From positions 184,456 through 248,455 of the forward strand of contig NW_004797510.1 of assembly GCF_000002075.1 (NCBI RefSeq): DNA of 64,000 bases, read 5' to 3'. Below, in pieces: positions 23,934-36,850 of this stretch; the stretch's first letter is position 1; every line of letters starts with the position of its first letter. The notes under the pieces were generated by a model, which saw only the letters and a list, made by a program, of their open reading frames with translations, had not been told where the DNA came from and did no database searches. The translations under genes were made by a program, and so were the position numbers. Source of the DNA: Aplysia californica. Lineage: Eukaryota > Mollusca > Gastropoda > Aplysiida > Aplysiidae.

Positions 23934-25020
23934 CACGCATTGAGTTCTTTATTCCTTTTTGTTTGAGGGGAATGGGGGAGGACGGTGGCTCGTTACATTT
24001 GTCTGGCTGATGTGACAGATTTGGCTGAATGGGTGCAAAAAGTTATGTTTATACGTGAGCACTCCTTCTTAAGGGATTAAACAATAATAGGAGTGGCAGT
24101 GTGGGGAATGTAGGGGTGGATTAGAATTAAGGGATTGGGGTGGGGGGGGGGGCAACAAACTGCCGTCAGATGGGGAGAACTGAAAGGCGACAACAATTCT
24201 ATATAAATCAAGGGATACTTAGACTTAACGCCTTAACTCTGAGCTTTTGTGTTGACACCACCGGCTGGTCTGGAGTTTGCGGTGACAGAGAAAGATCTGT
24301 TAGTTCAGACGGTTTGTATCGCCTTTTGTGGCTAGGATCCTGCGACTCAAAGTTTGCACAATGGAGACACACCTGCCCAATTGGGTGCTGGTAGGTTACT
24401 CAGTTACATTTTTCTCGCGTTCCCTTCTTATGATCGTTTAATTTATTGGGTCTCCTTCTTTTTACACTTTTACTATTTATTGGTCTTTTCGTCTGTGTAC
24501 TAGATATAATAGTCAAGTTTGTAAATATTTCCAATGATCAAGAGTATTGTTGAGGATACTTGCAGTATTTTTCTCTTTTTTCCTGCTAACAAAATATTTT
24601 GATTCTGCTTTTTTCTGGCGGCTTTTAAAAGTAAATACCATTTGTAAACGATCTCATATGGACCTCTAGGTTCTATTATGAATATTGTCAAGTCTGTAAA
24701 GAGATCGCATGTTCTGCTTCCGTCTGTTTTTCTTTTTTGTGAGCGTCCAAGAAATAATGAGTACAATGAGATATTTCATTCATATTGGCTCATTCTTTGT
24801 ACAACAATCTGTTCAAATACTCTACCCCTATTAAAACAAGCACTGCTAAGTTGATATAGCTGGTAACAAAAATATTGCCGATGTTTGACGCAGGACATCT
24901 CAAAGACTACCGAACCGATCACCTTCATATTTTGAGAAGAGCTTAATATCTATCTCATCCACTGGGAAATGCAATCAATTTTCCGAAATTGTGGCTGGTT
25001 AATTAATTACGATGTATCAT
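23934..25020. other. no gene recognised
   Basis: Contains a G homopolymer near 24140 and short unrelated ORFs (24140-24394 plus, 24500-24766 minus) without motifs. Confidence 0.35.
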
Positions 25021-25074
25021 TACTAATTCAGTACAAGTGTTACAGTAATCACGAGCTGAAAGTTGGACAAATTG
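25021..25074 (+). repeat. 54-bp direct repeat, left copy
   Basis: About 91% identical by eye (5 differences) to 27008-27061. Both start TACTAATTCA and end AAAGTTGGACAAATTG. It lies just outside the left TIR of the transposon at 25089. Confidence 0.8.
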
Positions 25075-25088
25075 CTAGTTTCTCGGAT

Positions 25089-26622
25089 GTTCATAGGCGT
25101 CGCCACTTTTGAACAAATTTCATAACCATTATCTGAAGCGACATTGATGGTTTCACAGACAGACAGACAAACCTATAGAGAGATAGTGACAGATCTACGG
25201 GACACATTTAAACATATTTTAACACTCACAATTATTCAGAATCAGATGTATCGTCAATCAGGTGGATGACTACACTAGGCTTCTTAGGGAAATTTAATCC
25301 ATCATTCATCCAGTATCTTTCCTCTGTTGCTTTGACATGGCCCTCTCACATTTTGCCAACATTCTCTGGCTATACTTGATAAGGTCTCCTTTGTGTGTCG
25401 CTTAACGTCATAGAGTCTAAATGTTGTATTTGCCAAAGCAACCTTTTTCTTCATCTCAGCCAAGATTACTTCAATAGGGTTAAGCTGGGGGTGGTAAGGA
25501 GGGAGCCTAAGAGGTAAGTGACCATGTTCTTCCAGGTACTTGTGTACTCGAAAAACTTCTATCTTGCTCTGTTTGCTGGTGTTCACAATGTCTAGGAGAT
25601 CCTTTTTGGTTTTCGCTGTACTATGGTCGATCCCACGCTTATCAAGCCAGGGTATTATAGGGCCTTTGTTCAAAGATTTCGTTGAAATTTATCATCAGGA
25701 TTAGTTACATTATGATATGATGCTTTGTCCATAACCAGGCATGATATTTTTTATCTAATGCAGGCACCACAGTGTTACTAATCCAGTTTTCAAAGTCGTT
25801 ACTATCCATGTTTTTGTGATAGTCGCCATTTTCATCTTTCAACTTTGACTCAAAAACCAGTTCCCAATTGTTCACTAGTCCTCTCTCATGGCTTCCGATA
25901 TGCGCCATTCTAAGTTGTTTGCCTTTTCCAGTCGGAATGAATCTCTGTTGCCTGTCAGAGAGCCATTCTTTGGTGCACGTGTGGTGGGCATTGGTGTAGG
26001 TCTCATCAAAAAAATAAATGCCAACGTTGTCTTCTCTAAGCTGTAGTAATTTTGGTAGGTACTTCCCCCTCAGTGCAACCGTGTTCTTTGACTCACAAAT
26101 TACGTCTTTGGATGTTTTTGTCTTCTTGAAACTGAAACCTACACTCTTCACAATGCGCCATAAAGTCTGTTTGTTGATATCCAAATCGTGATTGCTTTTC
26201 CAAAAAGACATAAGTGTCCTAGTGTTCTAAGTGTGACGTACTGGTTATCACCTAATATATTTTCAATAGCGCGTCCCACGAGATCTCTAACAAAGGTATC
26301 ACATTTCGGCCTCTCTTAGTCATCTCGACGTCTTCGGTTACATTTTCCTCCGATATCCTTCTGTTCAAAGTCCTGTCACTAAATCAAGCAAATGTTTAGT
26401 TCTGCTAAATGGATCAGAAATTGAACGATTTGGACGACCGCGATTTTTCTCACAAGTGAAATAGTCATATACTTTCAGAGCAATGTTCTTGTGAGTAAAA
26501 AATTTCTGTTTTATCTTAGACTTCATCTTCATCACAATATGATATTCAGCAAGTTAACAATTCAAAAATTAAAACCACACAGGCCAAATGGATCACAAAA
26601 GCGTAGACGCCTATGACTCTTG
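25089..26622 (-). mobile_element. IS630/Tc1-type DNA transposon, inactive
   Basis: The ends share inverted TCATAGGCGTC followed by CTTTTG after a few mismatches, giving a poor TIR of about 30 bp. Between them, on the minus strand, lies a transposase reading frame in pieces (25302-26530). At about 1.5 kb the size fits a single-gene Tc1/IS630-type element. The target duplication is not clear. Confidence 0.55.
25302..26530 (-). pseudogene. transposase of IS630/Tc1 superfamily (DDE), frameshifted
   Basis: The N-terminal third (26530-26211) is in pieces and includes KVYDYFTCEKNRGRPNRS. The open frame 26211-25705 holds a helix-turn-helix-like NKQTLWRIVKSVGFSFKKTK and the first catalytic block YFFDETYTNAHH. 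Around 25740-25680 the second block VMDKASYHN is in a shifted frame (D at the expected position, K where N or G is common). The frame 25673-25302 restores LNKGPIIPWLDKRG-type text and ends with PPYHPQLNPIEVILAEMKKK, which carries the catalytic E. At least two frame breaks close to the second acid and more near the N-terminus show that it is dead. Family: DDE_3-like transposases common in invertebrates. Confidence 0.8.
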
Positions 26623-27007
26623 ATTATGACTGACAGATCACAGTTCCGTTCTCTTGTTCATTGGACGGACACATTCGTGTATAACAAAAGTGATTGTTTA
26701 CTTAGATTAGCTATAAAAAACAGCAGTTCTGAAAAAACACTACTCACAATTTTCACGACAGTTTTGACAATACACAGAGTCGACAAAGCCGTAACAATGT
26801 TTAAATTTGTCAGAAAAGACAAAAATATTTTATGCTTTCCTCAAACGTTAAAATTGTATTATATCAGGTGCGGGGCGATGATTTTTAAAAATGAGGGGTT
26901 CAAAGTTGGTTTATGATGAATAATGCATATTTGTTTGCTTAAATAATACATCTATGTATAATATTTGTGCTCTGGTTACATTGTCATTCCTAGATACTAT
27001 ATATAAT
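26623..27007. other. no gene recognised
   Basis: A plus-strand ORF (26620-26916) without any family motif overlaps the transposon edge. AT-rich. Confidence 0.3.
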
Positions 27008-27061
27008 TACTAATTCAATACAAGTTTTACAGTAATCGTGTGCTGAAAGTTGGACAAATTG
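27008..27061 (+). repeat. 54-bp direct repeat, right copy
   Basis: Partner of 25021-25074. It is 386 bp outside the right TIR of the DDE transposon, so the pair is not a simple target duplication of that element. Confidence 0.8.
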
Positions 27062-27239
27062 TAAACCTCCTCAATTTTTTTAGATGAACCAACACATTCG
27101 GCAACAATTTTGTTACAAGCTATAACAGAACATATACCGGTACAGAAAATGACAAGCATTGTAACTGCTGATTGCACTAAGTTAAAAGTAAGCGTTAAAT
27201 GTTTAATGTGTCGTTAGACCTTTTTTGTGCGTTCAACGT

Positions 27240-28220
27240 GTGCACTTCTCTCAAATGCGGTAGGAGGGCTCCTCTTGCATTCTTCGATGTGGATGGGAGA
27301 TGAAATTACTGCCAAGAGTTAGACGGGTTGCACCAGTTGTTATGTTAATCTCTTTAAGGGCCTCTTTAACAACTTCCAGTAAAATTGATGGAGAAGACTC
27401 ATCTTTTAAAAACCAAAAATTCCAAGGTAGATCTAGGTGTACAATCTTACCCTGTCCTTTATTACAAGTCAATGAACTTCGAGGTGGAATGTATTACTTT
27501 AGTGCATGGAAATAGCACATTTTGGTGCCTGATCGTGCATTTACAGCTCAATGCGGCAACTTTGTAATCAATACGGGCTTTAAGTTGCTTTAACAAGAAA
27601 TTAGTGCAGTTGCAAAAGCAACGGTGGTGTGCGGCTTTAGACAAACCATTGGAGAACACGTATCGCAGTTTGGTGGTTGAGGCTTTGTTATTTGTTCAAT
27701 AGTTCTCTTTGTATGTGTACGAGGAGTGGACTACATTTGTATGCTGTGGTAGTAAGAGTGTTGACATCTTTTTCTTGAGATCTCTCTTGCTGGAAAAGTT
27801 GTTTTTACTGCAATTCGTCGAGTCTCTTAATTCAAATATACAGCCGAACTTATCTTTTGGACTTGGTGGTTCGTCCGCAATTTGTACTAAAATATAACTC
27901 CAACATTTTTTACCTTTGCTGTCATAATCACTCCCTCATTTTGAATAATAAGAGGACCAGTCCTATCAAAGGATGTCACTAATGATTTTGAGTTACATGA
28001 GATCTCATTGCCGTTTAAACACAATCTCTTGGTTGCCATCCACGTCTTGACAGGTACATAGCAATCGCCTAGCATGGATTTCTGTAGTACACCGTAATTT
28101 TAACTGGACACACTTTAAGGGTGGGAAATATTCCTTTAACGACCTGTAACAAGCTCTAAATGTTGGGGACAAGTAGACTGCATCTCTACTGAAGTTACTG
28201 TTGCCATTTGAAAGGTTCAT
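27240..28220 (-). pseudogene. unrecognised decayed coding tract
   Basis: Three minus-strand open stretches (28220-28005, 28075-27887, 27472-27251) read like protein. The second includes LGDCYVPVKTWMATKRLCLN and NEISCNSKSLVTSFDRTGP; the third has VHLDLPWNFWFLKDESSPS. The first and second overlap in different frames as if one frameshift separates them. Composition is ordinary, not repeat-like. I recognise no family, so it may be a captured gene fragment or an unfamiliar transposon protein. Confidence 0.3.
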
Positions 28221-29631
28221 TTTATGTGAGAATAACTATTTCTCTTCGCTTCTGGATACATAATGAGTCTAAAAACTATGGAAGTACAGGCAGAGCTTTG
28301 AAAAGTTTTGAAAGCCAGGTGTCTTTGTTTTTCTTTGCTTGCCTTCCTTATTTTTCTCCGGGGTAAAGAAGGTAAGGTGGGAGGAGGGGGGGGGGCAACT
28401 AAGAAACGAATTTACAATACTTTTACAATGTGCTTTTCGGAGATTGCACTACAAAAAGCAGAAGATGCAAATTCAGGATACCTTAACCCCATCAAGCCGA
28501 GGACTACTTTAATGAAACATTCATTAAGTATGTGCAAGGCAAAGCAGTGTCATATTGAACAACATGATAACTTTTATTCTGCTTATTTCAAAAGCACTTA
28601 GCAGAGCCAACAAGATAAGCAGAGTCATGTTTTCTTTATAAGTTAGTTAGTTGTTTTTTGGGGGGTTAGCCTATTATCAAGAACTGACGATCTCTAAAGA
28701 GTATACAATAAATTCATACATTCATCTATTATCTATAGATTACATGAGGTATACCGACCACTGTTCTCCATCTCCAACATCATAATGAGTTCAATCATTA
28801 TGTCTTTTCCATGTACGCCCATTTGGATAGGAACGGAAATTTATTTTTACTTCTAGTGGGGTTATTTTTTAAATTTATTGAAATACATTGCTTGTCATCT
28901 GCATAAAATGATTTCTAGCAGTGCGAATATGTATGACTTTTTGGTGATTAAGAAAGGTTTTAACAATATTATAATATGGAAAAGCTTAAAAAAATTTAAA
29001 ACTCTTTTCCCCCCAAATTGTTGTTCTCTTCTTCAATTTCAGAAACACAATTTTATTTGTTATCTTTCTTTCGTACCATGAGTACAAGGTGTTACACAAT
29101 TATAAACCAGGAGCATTTCGTTTTTTCCAGATATCCCTGTTTGGGTGTTCCCTTCTCTTTGTGGCTGTTCACGTAAGTCGTCCCATTTTTGTTCAGTAAT
29201 ACACAGCATTAGTTTTGTTTTAAGCTAAAATTGCCTTTACTTATTACACGTCATCAAACTGTTCACTGTTTTTTAATGCGAATTTACAAAGCGTGATAGA
29301 ATTACTCATATTTATTATATTTCTGCATCAGCGGGAAAAGATGCTTCACTTATTGCGTTGTTTGTTCAACTGGTGACTGCAAGGTATGACTTTATGTTTT
29401 CAATGATACCAGGTTCCGTTCTGCAAGCTACGGAAAAAGGAGTTGCGGGCAGGAGGCGTTGCTCATCCCAATACTGTTTGAAGCCATCCTATGATAACTT
29501 GTCATAGGAACTACACCAAAATGACTCTTAATACCAGAAGAGCAAGAAAGTGTTAGCTTGTTACATCAGTCCAGATCACACAAAAATAATATTTCCTTAT
29601 ACATAATAAAAAGGTGGCTGTCATATAGATA
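28221..29631. other. no gene recognised
   Basis: AT-rich DNA with a G tract near 28385 and motif-free ORFs at 28308-28601 and 28878-29081. Confidence 0.4.
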
Positions 29632-30740
29632 CAAGGTTATCCACCCCCCCCCCTCCCCTTCCCCTCGCCTCAAAAGAAAAAAACAACAACAAAGAACAAC
29701 GTTACAACTTATTTATAAATATCTTGCACAAAATAGGAACTGGAAGGTTGTAATTCGGAACATAATATACAATTCATTCAAAAGGAATTTGTTTGACAAA
29801 AAATTTGCAAAGAAGAAACTAAATTTCGAAAACGGAAATGGCTTTTTATAAAATCATTTATAAGCAGAAAATGCTCAAATTTAAAAAAAAAATAAGGAAA
29901 GCCTAAAATAATTGGTTTTCCCCCTCTCATTTTCTTCTTAAAATGTACCCCCCCCCCCCCTTGTAACATTTAAACAGTATTTCTTTTAGCTTACCAAGTT
30001 TTATAAGATATTAAAACAAATCTGGAATTATGAGAACCAGTGCTCTATTTTTTAAATATATTCTTCTTTGTACTCGTCGTCGTTCGTAATGTTCAGTGGA
30101 GGAAAAACCTTAGGATCCACCAACCCATCACTGCTCAAAGCCACGCATATTGTATTCCTTACAGTGTGGAGTTGCTTCTAGAGACAATGGGGGGTGCCCA
30201 ATAGAGCATTTGTGGAGTTAACATAATCTGAATGGGGGATAAGGGCTTTGACAAGGAACCAAAAGTCATCAAGGAATTCACACTAGTCAAGACGATCGAG
30301 GAATCAGGAACAAAATGCTATCCTTTGATCCTTGTCAGCTCTGCAAACAGGAAAATGGTACAGTCGTAGATGAAGATACGCCTTGAGAATGCATGCTGTT
30401 AAGATGTAGGAAAATCCTATTTGTAGACATCGTTTACGGACAGACGTCTCATGGGACTCATCTACTGAATTTTGCACCCTGGTGATGCCTAAAAGAGTGC
30501 GAATGGTATGTAACGGATCTTAGACATGTTCTCAGAAGGTGAAGGAAACTTGAGAAAAACTGTCTGAAAACTTCTGTTGGCCTGTCAGACTACTGTGGCT
30601 TGCAATATGACGCAATCGTTGGGACTTTTAATGTTTTCATGCGAACTAGTGCGTCATGCTACATAAACGGTGACATATGTGAAAGTAGGCTCTTTTTTAC
30701 GCGCTATGTAGAGCAAATCTATTCTGCTGATCTATCTTAC
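29632..30740 (-). mobile_element. mariner-type transposon, copy C, truncated
   Basis: Reverse-oriented relative of 10942-12319. Landmarks shared with copies A and B include GTTACAACTT near 29700, GGTGCCCAATAGAGCA (30195), GACGTCTCATGGGACTC (30443) and GCGCTATGTAGAGCAAA (30700). The outer TIR at the left is split by a C-rich insertion (29642-29672). The right TIR is missing. The transposase text is unreadable. Confidence 0.65.
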
Positions 30741-30904
30741 TTGGTTACTTGGTTGGAGAACAGGAATGATTGCAGGCTGCACAATGCAATAGCTTCTCCT
30801 CCCTGAAAGGGTCTACCTGATGATCGTGCCAGTTAACATCTGGTTGGATATTCTTTTGGCTTTTCCACGCAGGTTGCTGTCTCTCCCCAACGCTATAGAG
30901 ACAC

Positions 30905-31880
<976 letters not shown>

Positions 31881-31993
31881 CTGTAGTTAAGCTCAAAGTA
31901 TTTGCTCTAGAGAAGGAATTTTCGCTCGATTCTTTCTGTTTATTATTAATAATATCTGAGAGACGAAAAATAGAATACAAATGGTTGCTTGCC

Positions 31994-32200
31994 ATGCAAG
32001 TCCGGACCGAACTTCATGTAAGGGTAAGGTAAGAGTGGTTTTTATCTCAGTGGGGTGTGGATGTAGTGACGTGCCAGCTCGGCTTCCAGCCTACCAAAGT
32101 GTGCACCGTGACAGAGACAACTGTGCGTAGTGTAATCCTCCAATAACATCCAAGCCAACATCTTGCCCAAGCACTCAATGCCGACCTTTCCCACTCCTTA
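31994..32200 (+). repeat. dispersed repeat R3, copy 2
   Basis: Inverse partner of 10540-10750 (AAGGGTAAGGTAAGAGTGG, GTGACAGAGACAACTGTG). Both end near CCAAGCCAACA.CTTGCCCAAG. Confidence 0.6.
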
Positions 32201-33186
32201 AACCAAGGGAATTTCACCAAAAAAACCATGACAAATGTGATTTTGTAATTGTAAGTGCTTTACGCCCTCATCGTCACAATTTAGATGACTTAAGAGAAGG
32301 GCTACTCTGTCGTTTCCTGCTAGGCTCAGCCTGGGCTGACTACGAAATCGTATCATACATAATGATGTTACTTGTGGGTTTCGAACTATGGCCGAGAGCA
32401 TCACTTCCTTCCCACCTAAATGACTAGTAGTGTTGACGTTGCTATTTAACATAGATCCAACCTTTACAGAATCCAAAATTAATTTTTAAAAACCTTAGTT
32501 CGTGTCAAAATTCATTTTCATCACAATGAAATAACACGTTTCGCTCAAAATATTTTTCTTTCAAGAAAGGCTGAATATTTTAATATTGTAGACTGTTAAT
32601 GCAACAGATCTTGGGGTCAATAACTTACTTGCTTTTTTATGTATCCGCCGATATCATCCCCTTCCTTGGTGTAATCCGCACATCTAATCCTCTCTCACTT
32701 CTACAATTACTGAGAAATACAATGAAAATGGAAAGTCACAGCATGCTTAATAATTTTAAATATGATTTATTGAGTCCAAGAACAGAATGTGCTTTCCAGC
32801 AATAATTAATATTTTGCTAGAGCGACCTAGTTTCTGTTCAGTATCGCAGCCGTTAAGATTTTTTTAAAAACTTAAATGCACTATACTAGAAACGAGAAAA
32901 GAAAGGATCATGGATTATCAACAATATTGAACATATTTTTATGTTCAGTCTTACTTTCAAATAGCAGGACTGGATGCAGATTTAGCATTTTATTATCATT
33001 TTGTTTATGTGGGTGGTGCACATTCACCGTATCAAAATTCGTTATGGAATTACATGGCTTGTACAGTTAGTACTGTGCGTACTGATAAAGGAAAGAAAAC
33101 AGTTAACAGAAACCACAACAGTACCACATCGTACACAAACATTTGCTACAGGAATCTCTACAGCCTCCTTATCCTCCACATTTTCA
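32201..33186. other. no gene recognised
   Basis: AT-rich sequence with motif-free short ORFs on both strands. Confidence 0.4.
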
Positions 33187-33191
33187 TTTTT

Positions 33192-33231
<40 letters not shown>

Positions 33232-33236
33232 CCATC
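33187..33236. repeat. (ATC)n microsatellite
   Basis: About 15 ATC units with minor variation at the ends. Confidence 0.9.
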
Positions 33237-33414
33237 AGAGTGGTTATCCCCGGGTTCAAATAAACAGAAACAGCACCTCCAATAAATAACAACAATGACA
33301 ATAGAAGTATCGAAGCTCACAGCAATAATAGCAACATAATTAATATAATTAACAACAACAACTTTAGTCTGTATAACAACAGCACCAAAATCAATCACTA
33401 CTACCATCACTGCT

Positions 33415-33458
33415 ACTGCTGCTGCTGCTACTGATGTTGCTACTGCTGCTGCTACTAT

Positions 33459-33493
<35 letters not shown>

Positions 33494-33514
33494 TACTACT
33501 ACTATTACTACTAT

Positions 33515-33571
<57 letters not shown>

Positions 33572-33709
33572 GACTACTACTACTACTACTACTACCACCC
33601 CTACCACCACTACCACCACCCTACCATTACCACTTCCACTACCACTACCACTACTACTACCACTACTATACTGCCATCACTATCACTGCTACTCACATCT
33701 CCACTACAT

Positions 33710-33773
<64 letters not shown>
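33415..33773 (-). repeat. (GTA)n tail of the adjoining RTE-like LINE
   Basis: On the plus strand a long CTA tract with ACC-rich interruptions; on the minus strand it is (GTA/TAG)n beginning directly after the LINE stop codon. RTE-type LINEs often end in simple-repeat tails, so this is probably the element's 3' tail, since expanded. Confidence 0.75.
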
Positions 33774-33777
<4 letters not shown>

Positions 33778-35760
33778 CCGGTGCCTTGCCGTCTGGCGTG
33801 TGCGATCATGGACCTCCACTTCACTCGGTCTTGCGTTGCAGCAATGATGTCTCTTGTTCTTGCTGCTCCTAGCCATGTTGTCATCTTGTCCAGTATATTT
33901 TCCCTCTATCTGCCTCTTCTTCTCTTTCCATCAAACTTGCCTGTTGTTACAATATTCTCCAATGCTTCTTTCCGCATTGTGTGTCGCTTTCGTATATTCG
34001 CCAAAAGCTGTCTTCTACAATTTGCTTTAACCAAGACTTCTTCATTTATTTTTCTAGCTGTCCATGGGATACGTAGCATACGTCTTATGAACCACAACTC
34101 TGTCGCCACAATTGTTCTTTCCAGCTGTTTATTGATTGTCCAAGCTTCGCTCCCGTATAATAGGATTGGCTCGATGTAACTTTTCAGTACTCTTTTTCCT
34201 GTGTCCAGTGACAGATTGATGTTTGTTAGTATCGGTTTCATTTAGTGGAAGGTTGCTTTTGCTTCGCAAATGCAGCTTTTAATTTCGGTGTGACAACTCC
34301 CATCTGATGATATAATGGTCCCCAAATATTTAAAATGTTGTACTTGCTTGACGGTGGTATAATTGATTTTGATATTGCATGTTGGGGTTGGGGTTTTTCT
34401 GCTTATCACCATTGTTTCGGTTTTCTTGATGTTTAGGCTTAAGCCCATGTTGTCACTCTCTCGTACGTTAAAATTTAATAGATTCTGTAGGTGTTCTTCA
34501 TCTTCCGCTATTAGGACTGTGTCGTCTGCATATCTTAGATTGTTTATATTATGTCCCCCTATCGAGAAACCTGGCATTTCTTCTATGTGTCTCATAATAG
34601 TTTCACTATACAGGGAGAACAAGCCAGAAGAAGGTACACACTTTGTCTGATTCCTCTTTTAATCTGTTTGTATTCGCTGATGTCGTTTTCTATTATCATT
34701 GCAGTAGTTTGATCCCAGTACATGTTCTTGATAATCCTTAAGTCCTTCCCGTAAATATTGAGGACTTCTAGCATGTCGGTGATCTTGTCGTGCCTAACTT
34801 TGTCGAATGCCTTGGTGTAGTCTATAAAACATAAATGAAGATCTTTCTGAACTTCTAGGGCACGTTCTATTGTTGTTCTGATAACATATATGGCATTTGC
34901 AGTGCCTTTGCCTTCAATAACTCCACACTGTTCTTGGGCTTTTTCTGGGAGAATTTTATTTAGTATTCTCATCATAATTAATCTGAGTAGTATTTTTGTT
35001 ATGTGGCTCATGAGGCTGATGGTACAATGAATTTCACATTCGTTTGCATTAGGTTTCTTTGGTAAAGCTATGAAGATAGATTTTGACAAGTCTGATGGAA
35101 TATGTCCAGTGCCATACATGTTGTTAAGAAGATTTGTCAGTGAGGTGATTCCAAAGTCTTTTAAAGCTTTAATCATCTCTGTGGTAATGTTGTCCGTTCC
35201 TGCAGCTTTCCCATTCTTCATCTTTCGTAGTGCCTTGATAACTTCTTCTTTCATGATTGGTGGTCCCTCGTTGTTATTTTCCACTTTTCTTTGTTCATCT
35301 CTTTTGTCATTGTACAGGTCACCGATATATTCTGTCCAACGTTCTAGTATCTTGTCTTTGTCCATGATGATATTCCCATCCTTTGATTTGAGGCATCCTG
35401 TTGATCATTGTGTTCTTGTATGGCACACCTCTTTAATTTTTCTGTGCAGATCTTTTCAGTTCGCATTGGAATGATTTTCCATTTCCTCACATTCTTCTTT
35501 TAACCAGGTCTCTTTTGCTAGAATACATTAATTGTGTCTGATTTCTTTATAAAGATTCACATATTTTTCCTGATTGTTTTTGTTTATTCTTCGTTCCTCC
35601 ATAAGATTAAGAATTTCTTCAGTCATCCATTTCTTCTTTGCTTTTGTTGTCCTTTCTGGTATGACGTCTTTTGCAGCCTCATTTATAGATGTTTTAGGCT
35701 GTTCCCATTGTTGTTCTATGTCTTGCATTTCTTCTAAGGGGCGAATTTGTTCTGTACAAT
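33774..35760 (-). mobile_element. RTE-like non-LTR retrotransposon, 5'-truncated
   Basis: Minus strand, RT order preserved: a pre-RT linker with KKWMTEEILNLMEERR (35640), MKNGKAAGTDNITTEMIKAL (35225), SIFIALPKKPNANECE (35065), LMSHITKILLRLIMMRI (35000), LCFIDYTKAFDKVRHDKI (34820), KRGIRQ (34640), NNLRYADDTVLIAEDEEH (34540-34490; catalytic YADD intact at 34521-34532), FKYLGTIISSDG (34325), EPILLYGSEAW (34165) and a C-terminal GAARTRDIIAATQDRVKW ending at TGA (33774-33776). The open frames 35365-34592, 34622-34242, 34241-33906 and the C-terminal piece lie in different registers, so at least three frameshifts inactivate it. No endonuclease domain is present, as expected for 5' truncation. RTE placement is by motif memory. 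Confidence 0.85.
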
Positions 35761-36204
35761 TATTCTGAAATTATCTTGCATTTCTTTGTTTGACTAGTAA
35801 TGCCATGTTTAGTTTCATACTACAAGAATTCTGTTAAAAGTTTGATAAAAATCTGTACCCCCCCCCCCCCCTTGGGAAAAAAAAGTTTTTTTTGTTTGTT
35901 AGGCAAACTATGCAACAACTAGCTCTATCTCGTTTACGTTGTTTAGCTTACTGCTGCCAACATTGTTTGTGTTGATTATTACTTTTACGCAGGATGCTGT
36001 TACTGTTGTGTTTTGTTGCTGTTGTTGTTTTGCTGTTGTTGTGTCGCTGTTGTTGTTCTTCAACTGTTGTTGCTTTGCTGTTGTTGTTTTACTGTTGGTG
36101 TATTGCTGTTGTTGATGTTGTTGTTATTTCCGCTGCTGCTATTGTTGTCGTTGCTGTCCTTGATATGGTTGTTATTGTTGTTGTTGCTTTTGTTGTTGTT
36201 GTTG

Positions 36205-36206
<2 letters not shown>
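35761..36206. repeat. C homopolymer and (TTG)n-rich tract
   Basis: A C run near 35860 and imperfect TTG/CTG triplets (35990-36206). The Leu/Val/Cys-rich ORFs are repeat translations. Confidence 0.85.

Positions 36207-36290
<84 letters not shown>
36207..36290. repeat. (GAT)n microsatellite
   Basis: About 28 GAT units with one GGT interruption. Confidence 0.95.
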
Positions 36291-36291
<1 letters not shown>

Positions 36292-36324
36292 AAAATTTAT
36301 TTTGTAGAGTTACATGTATTAAGA

Positions 36325-36440
36325 GAGTGCTATGGCGAAGCGGTTAGTGCGCTCGTCTCAGAAGCGGAAAGTCCAGGAGCTGGAGTAGTAAAGGTGTAAA
36401 GGTGGCATGGAAAGGAACTGGCCACCTTACCACAATAATA
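36325..36440 (+). mobile_element. possible tRNA-derived SINE head
   Basis: A box A-like GCGAAGCGGTTAGTGCGC near 36335 resembles the D-arm of a tRNA, but no clear box B follows. Probably a diverged SINE. Confidence 0.3.
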
Positions 36441-36579
36441 TGCCAAAGGCCCATGAAGCTGCCTAACTAACAAGGCAATCCCAAAAGTCTGGATCGGATG
36501 CGTGAACAACTTTTACACATATTGAAATGCCCAAATATCTACCGTCTTTTTTTGCTTTTTTTATTATCGTGTTTTCAAC

Positions 36580-36580
36580 A

Positions 36581-36667
<87 letters not shown>
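36580..36667. repeat. (GAT)n microsatellite upstream of exon 1
   Basis: About 29 perfect units, ending some 34 bp before the splice acceptor at 36701-36702. Confidence 0.95.
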
Positions 36668-36668
<1 letters not shown>

Positions 36669-36702
36669 GTAACATTTTTGTTTTTTATTGTCTTTCCCGA
36701 AG

Positions 36703-36850
36703 TCCCAACCTCCACCGCCAGTGAACTTTTGGTGTTCTGCAAAAAACGTCGAGTGTGACAGCCAGCAGGAGTGTCGGTTTTTACAGGAACACTGTGATGG
36801 TCCCCATTGTCCTGTGCAAGCTATTTGCGTACGGAAAAACGATATCGACA
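36703..36850 (+). CDS. Cys-rich gene, exon 1 of those seen
   Basis: Acceptor AG at 36701-36702 after a pyrimidine-rich stretch, donor GTACGT at 36851. It starts in phase 0 and ends with one base. About 49 residues: a proline run (PPPPV), then six cysteines (WC, EC, EC, HC, HC, IC). The last base joins the next exon to make ATT (Ile). An ATG just upstream (36688) lies across the acceptor and is not taken as the start. Confidence 0.65.

Noticed and set aside
23777-24010. Cys/Val repeat ORFs that look like a Cys-rich peptide
   Set aside because: They are a GT microsatellite read in two frames.
33042-33410. 122-codon minus ORF with Asp run
   Set aside because: The Asp run is the ATC repeat and the remainder is unrelated AT-rich sequence without motif.
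35994-36399. Hydrophobic Leu/Val ORFs that resemble a signal peptide for the Cys-rich gene
   Set aside because: They are TTG/GAT triplet repeats; no donor site in phase 0 leads from them to the exon at 36703.
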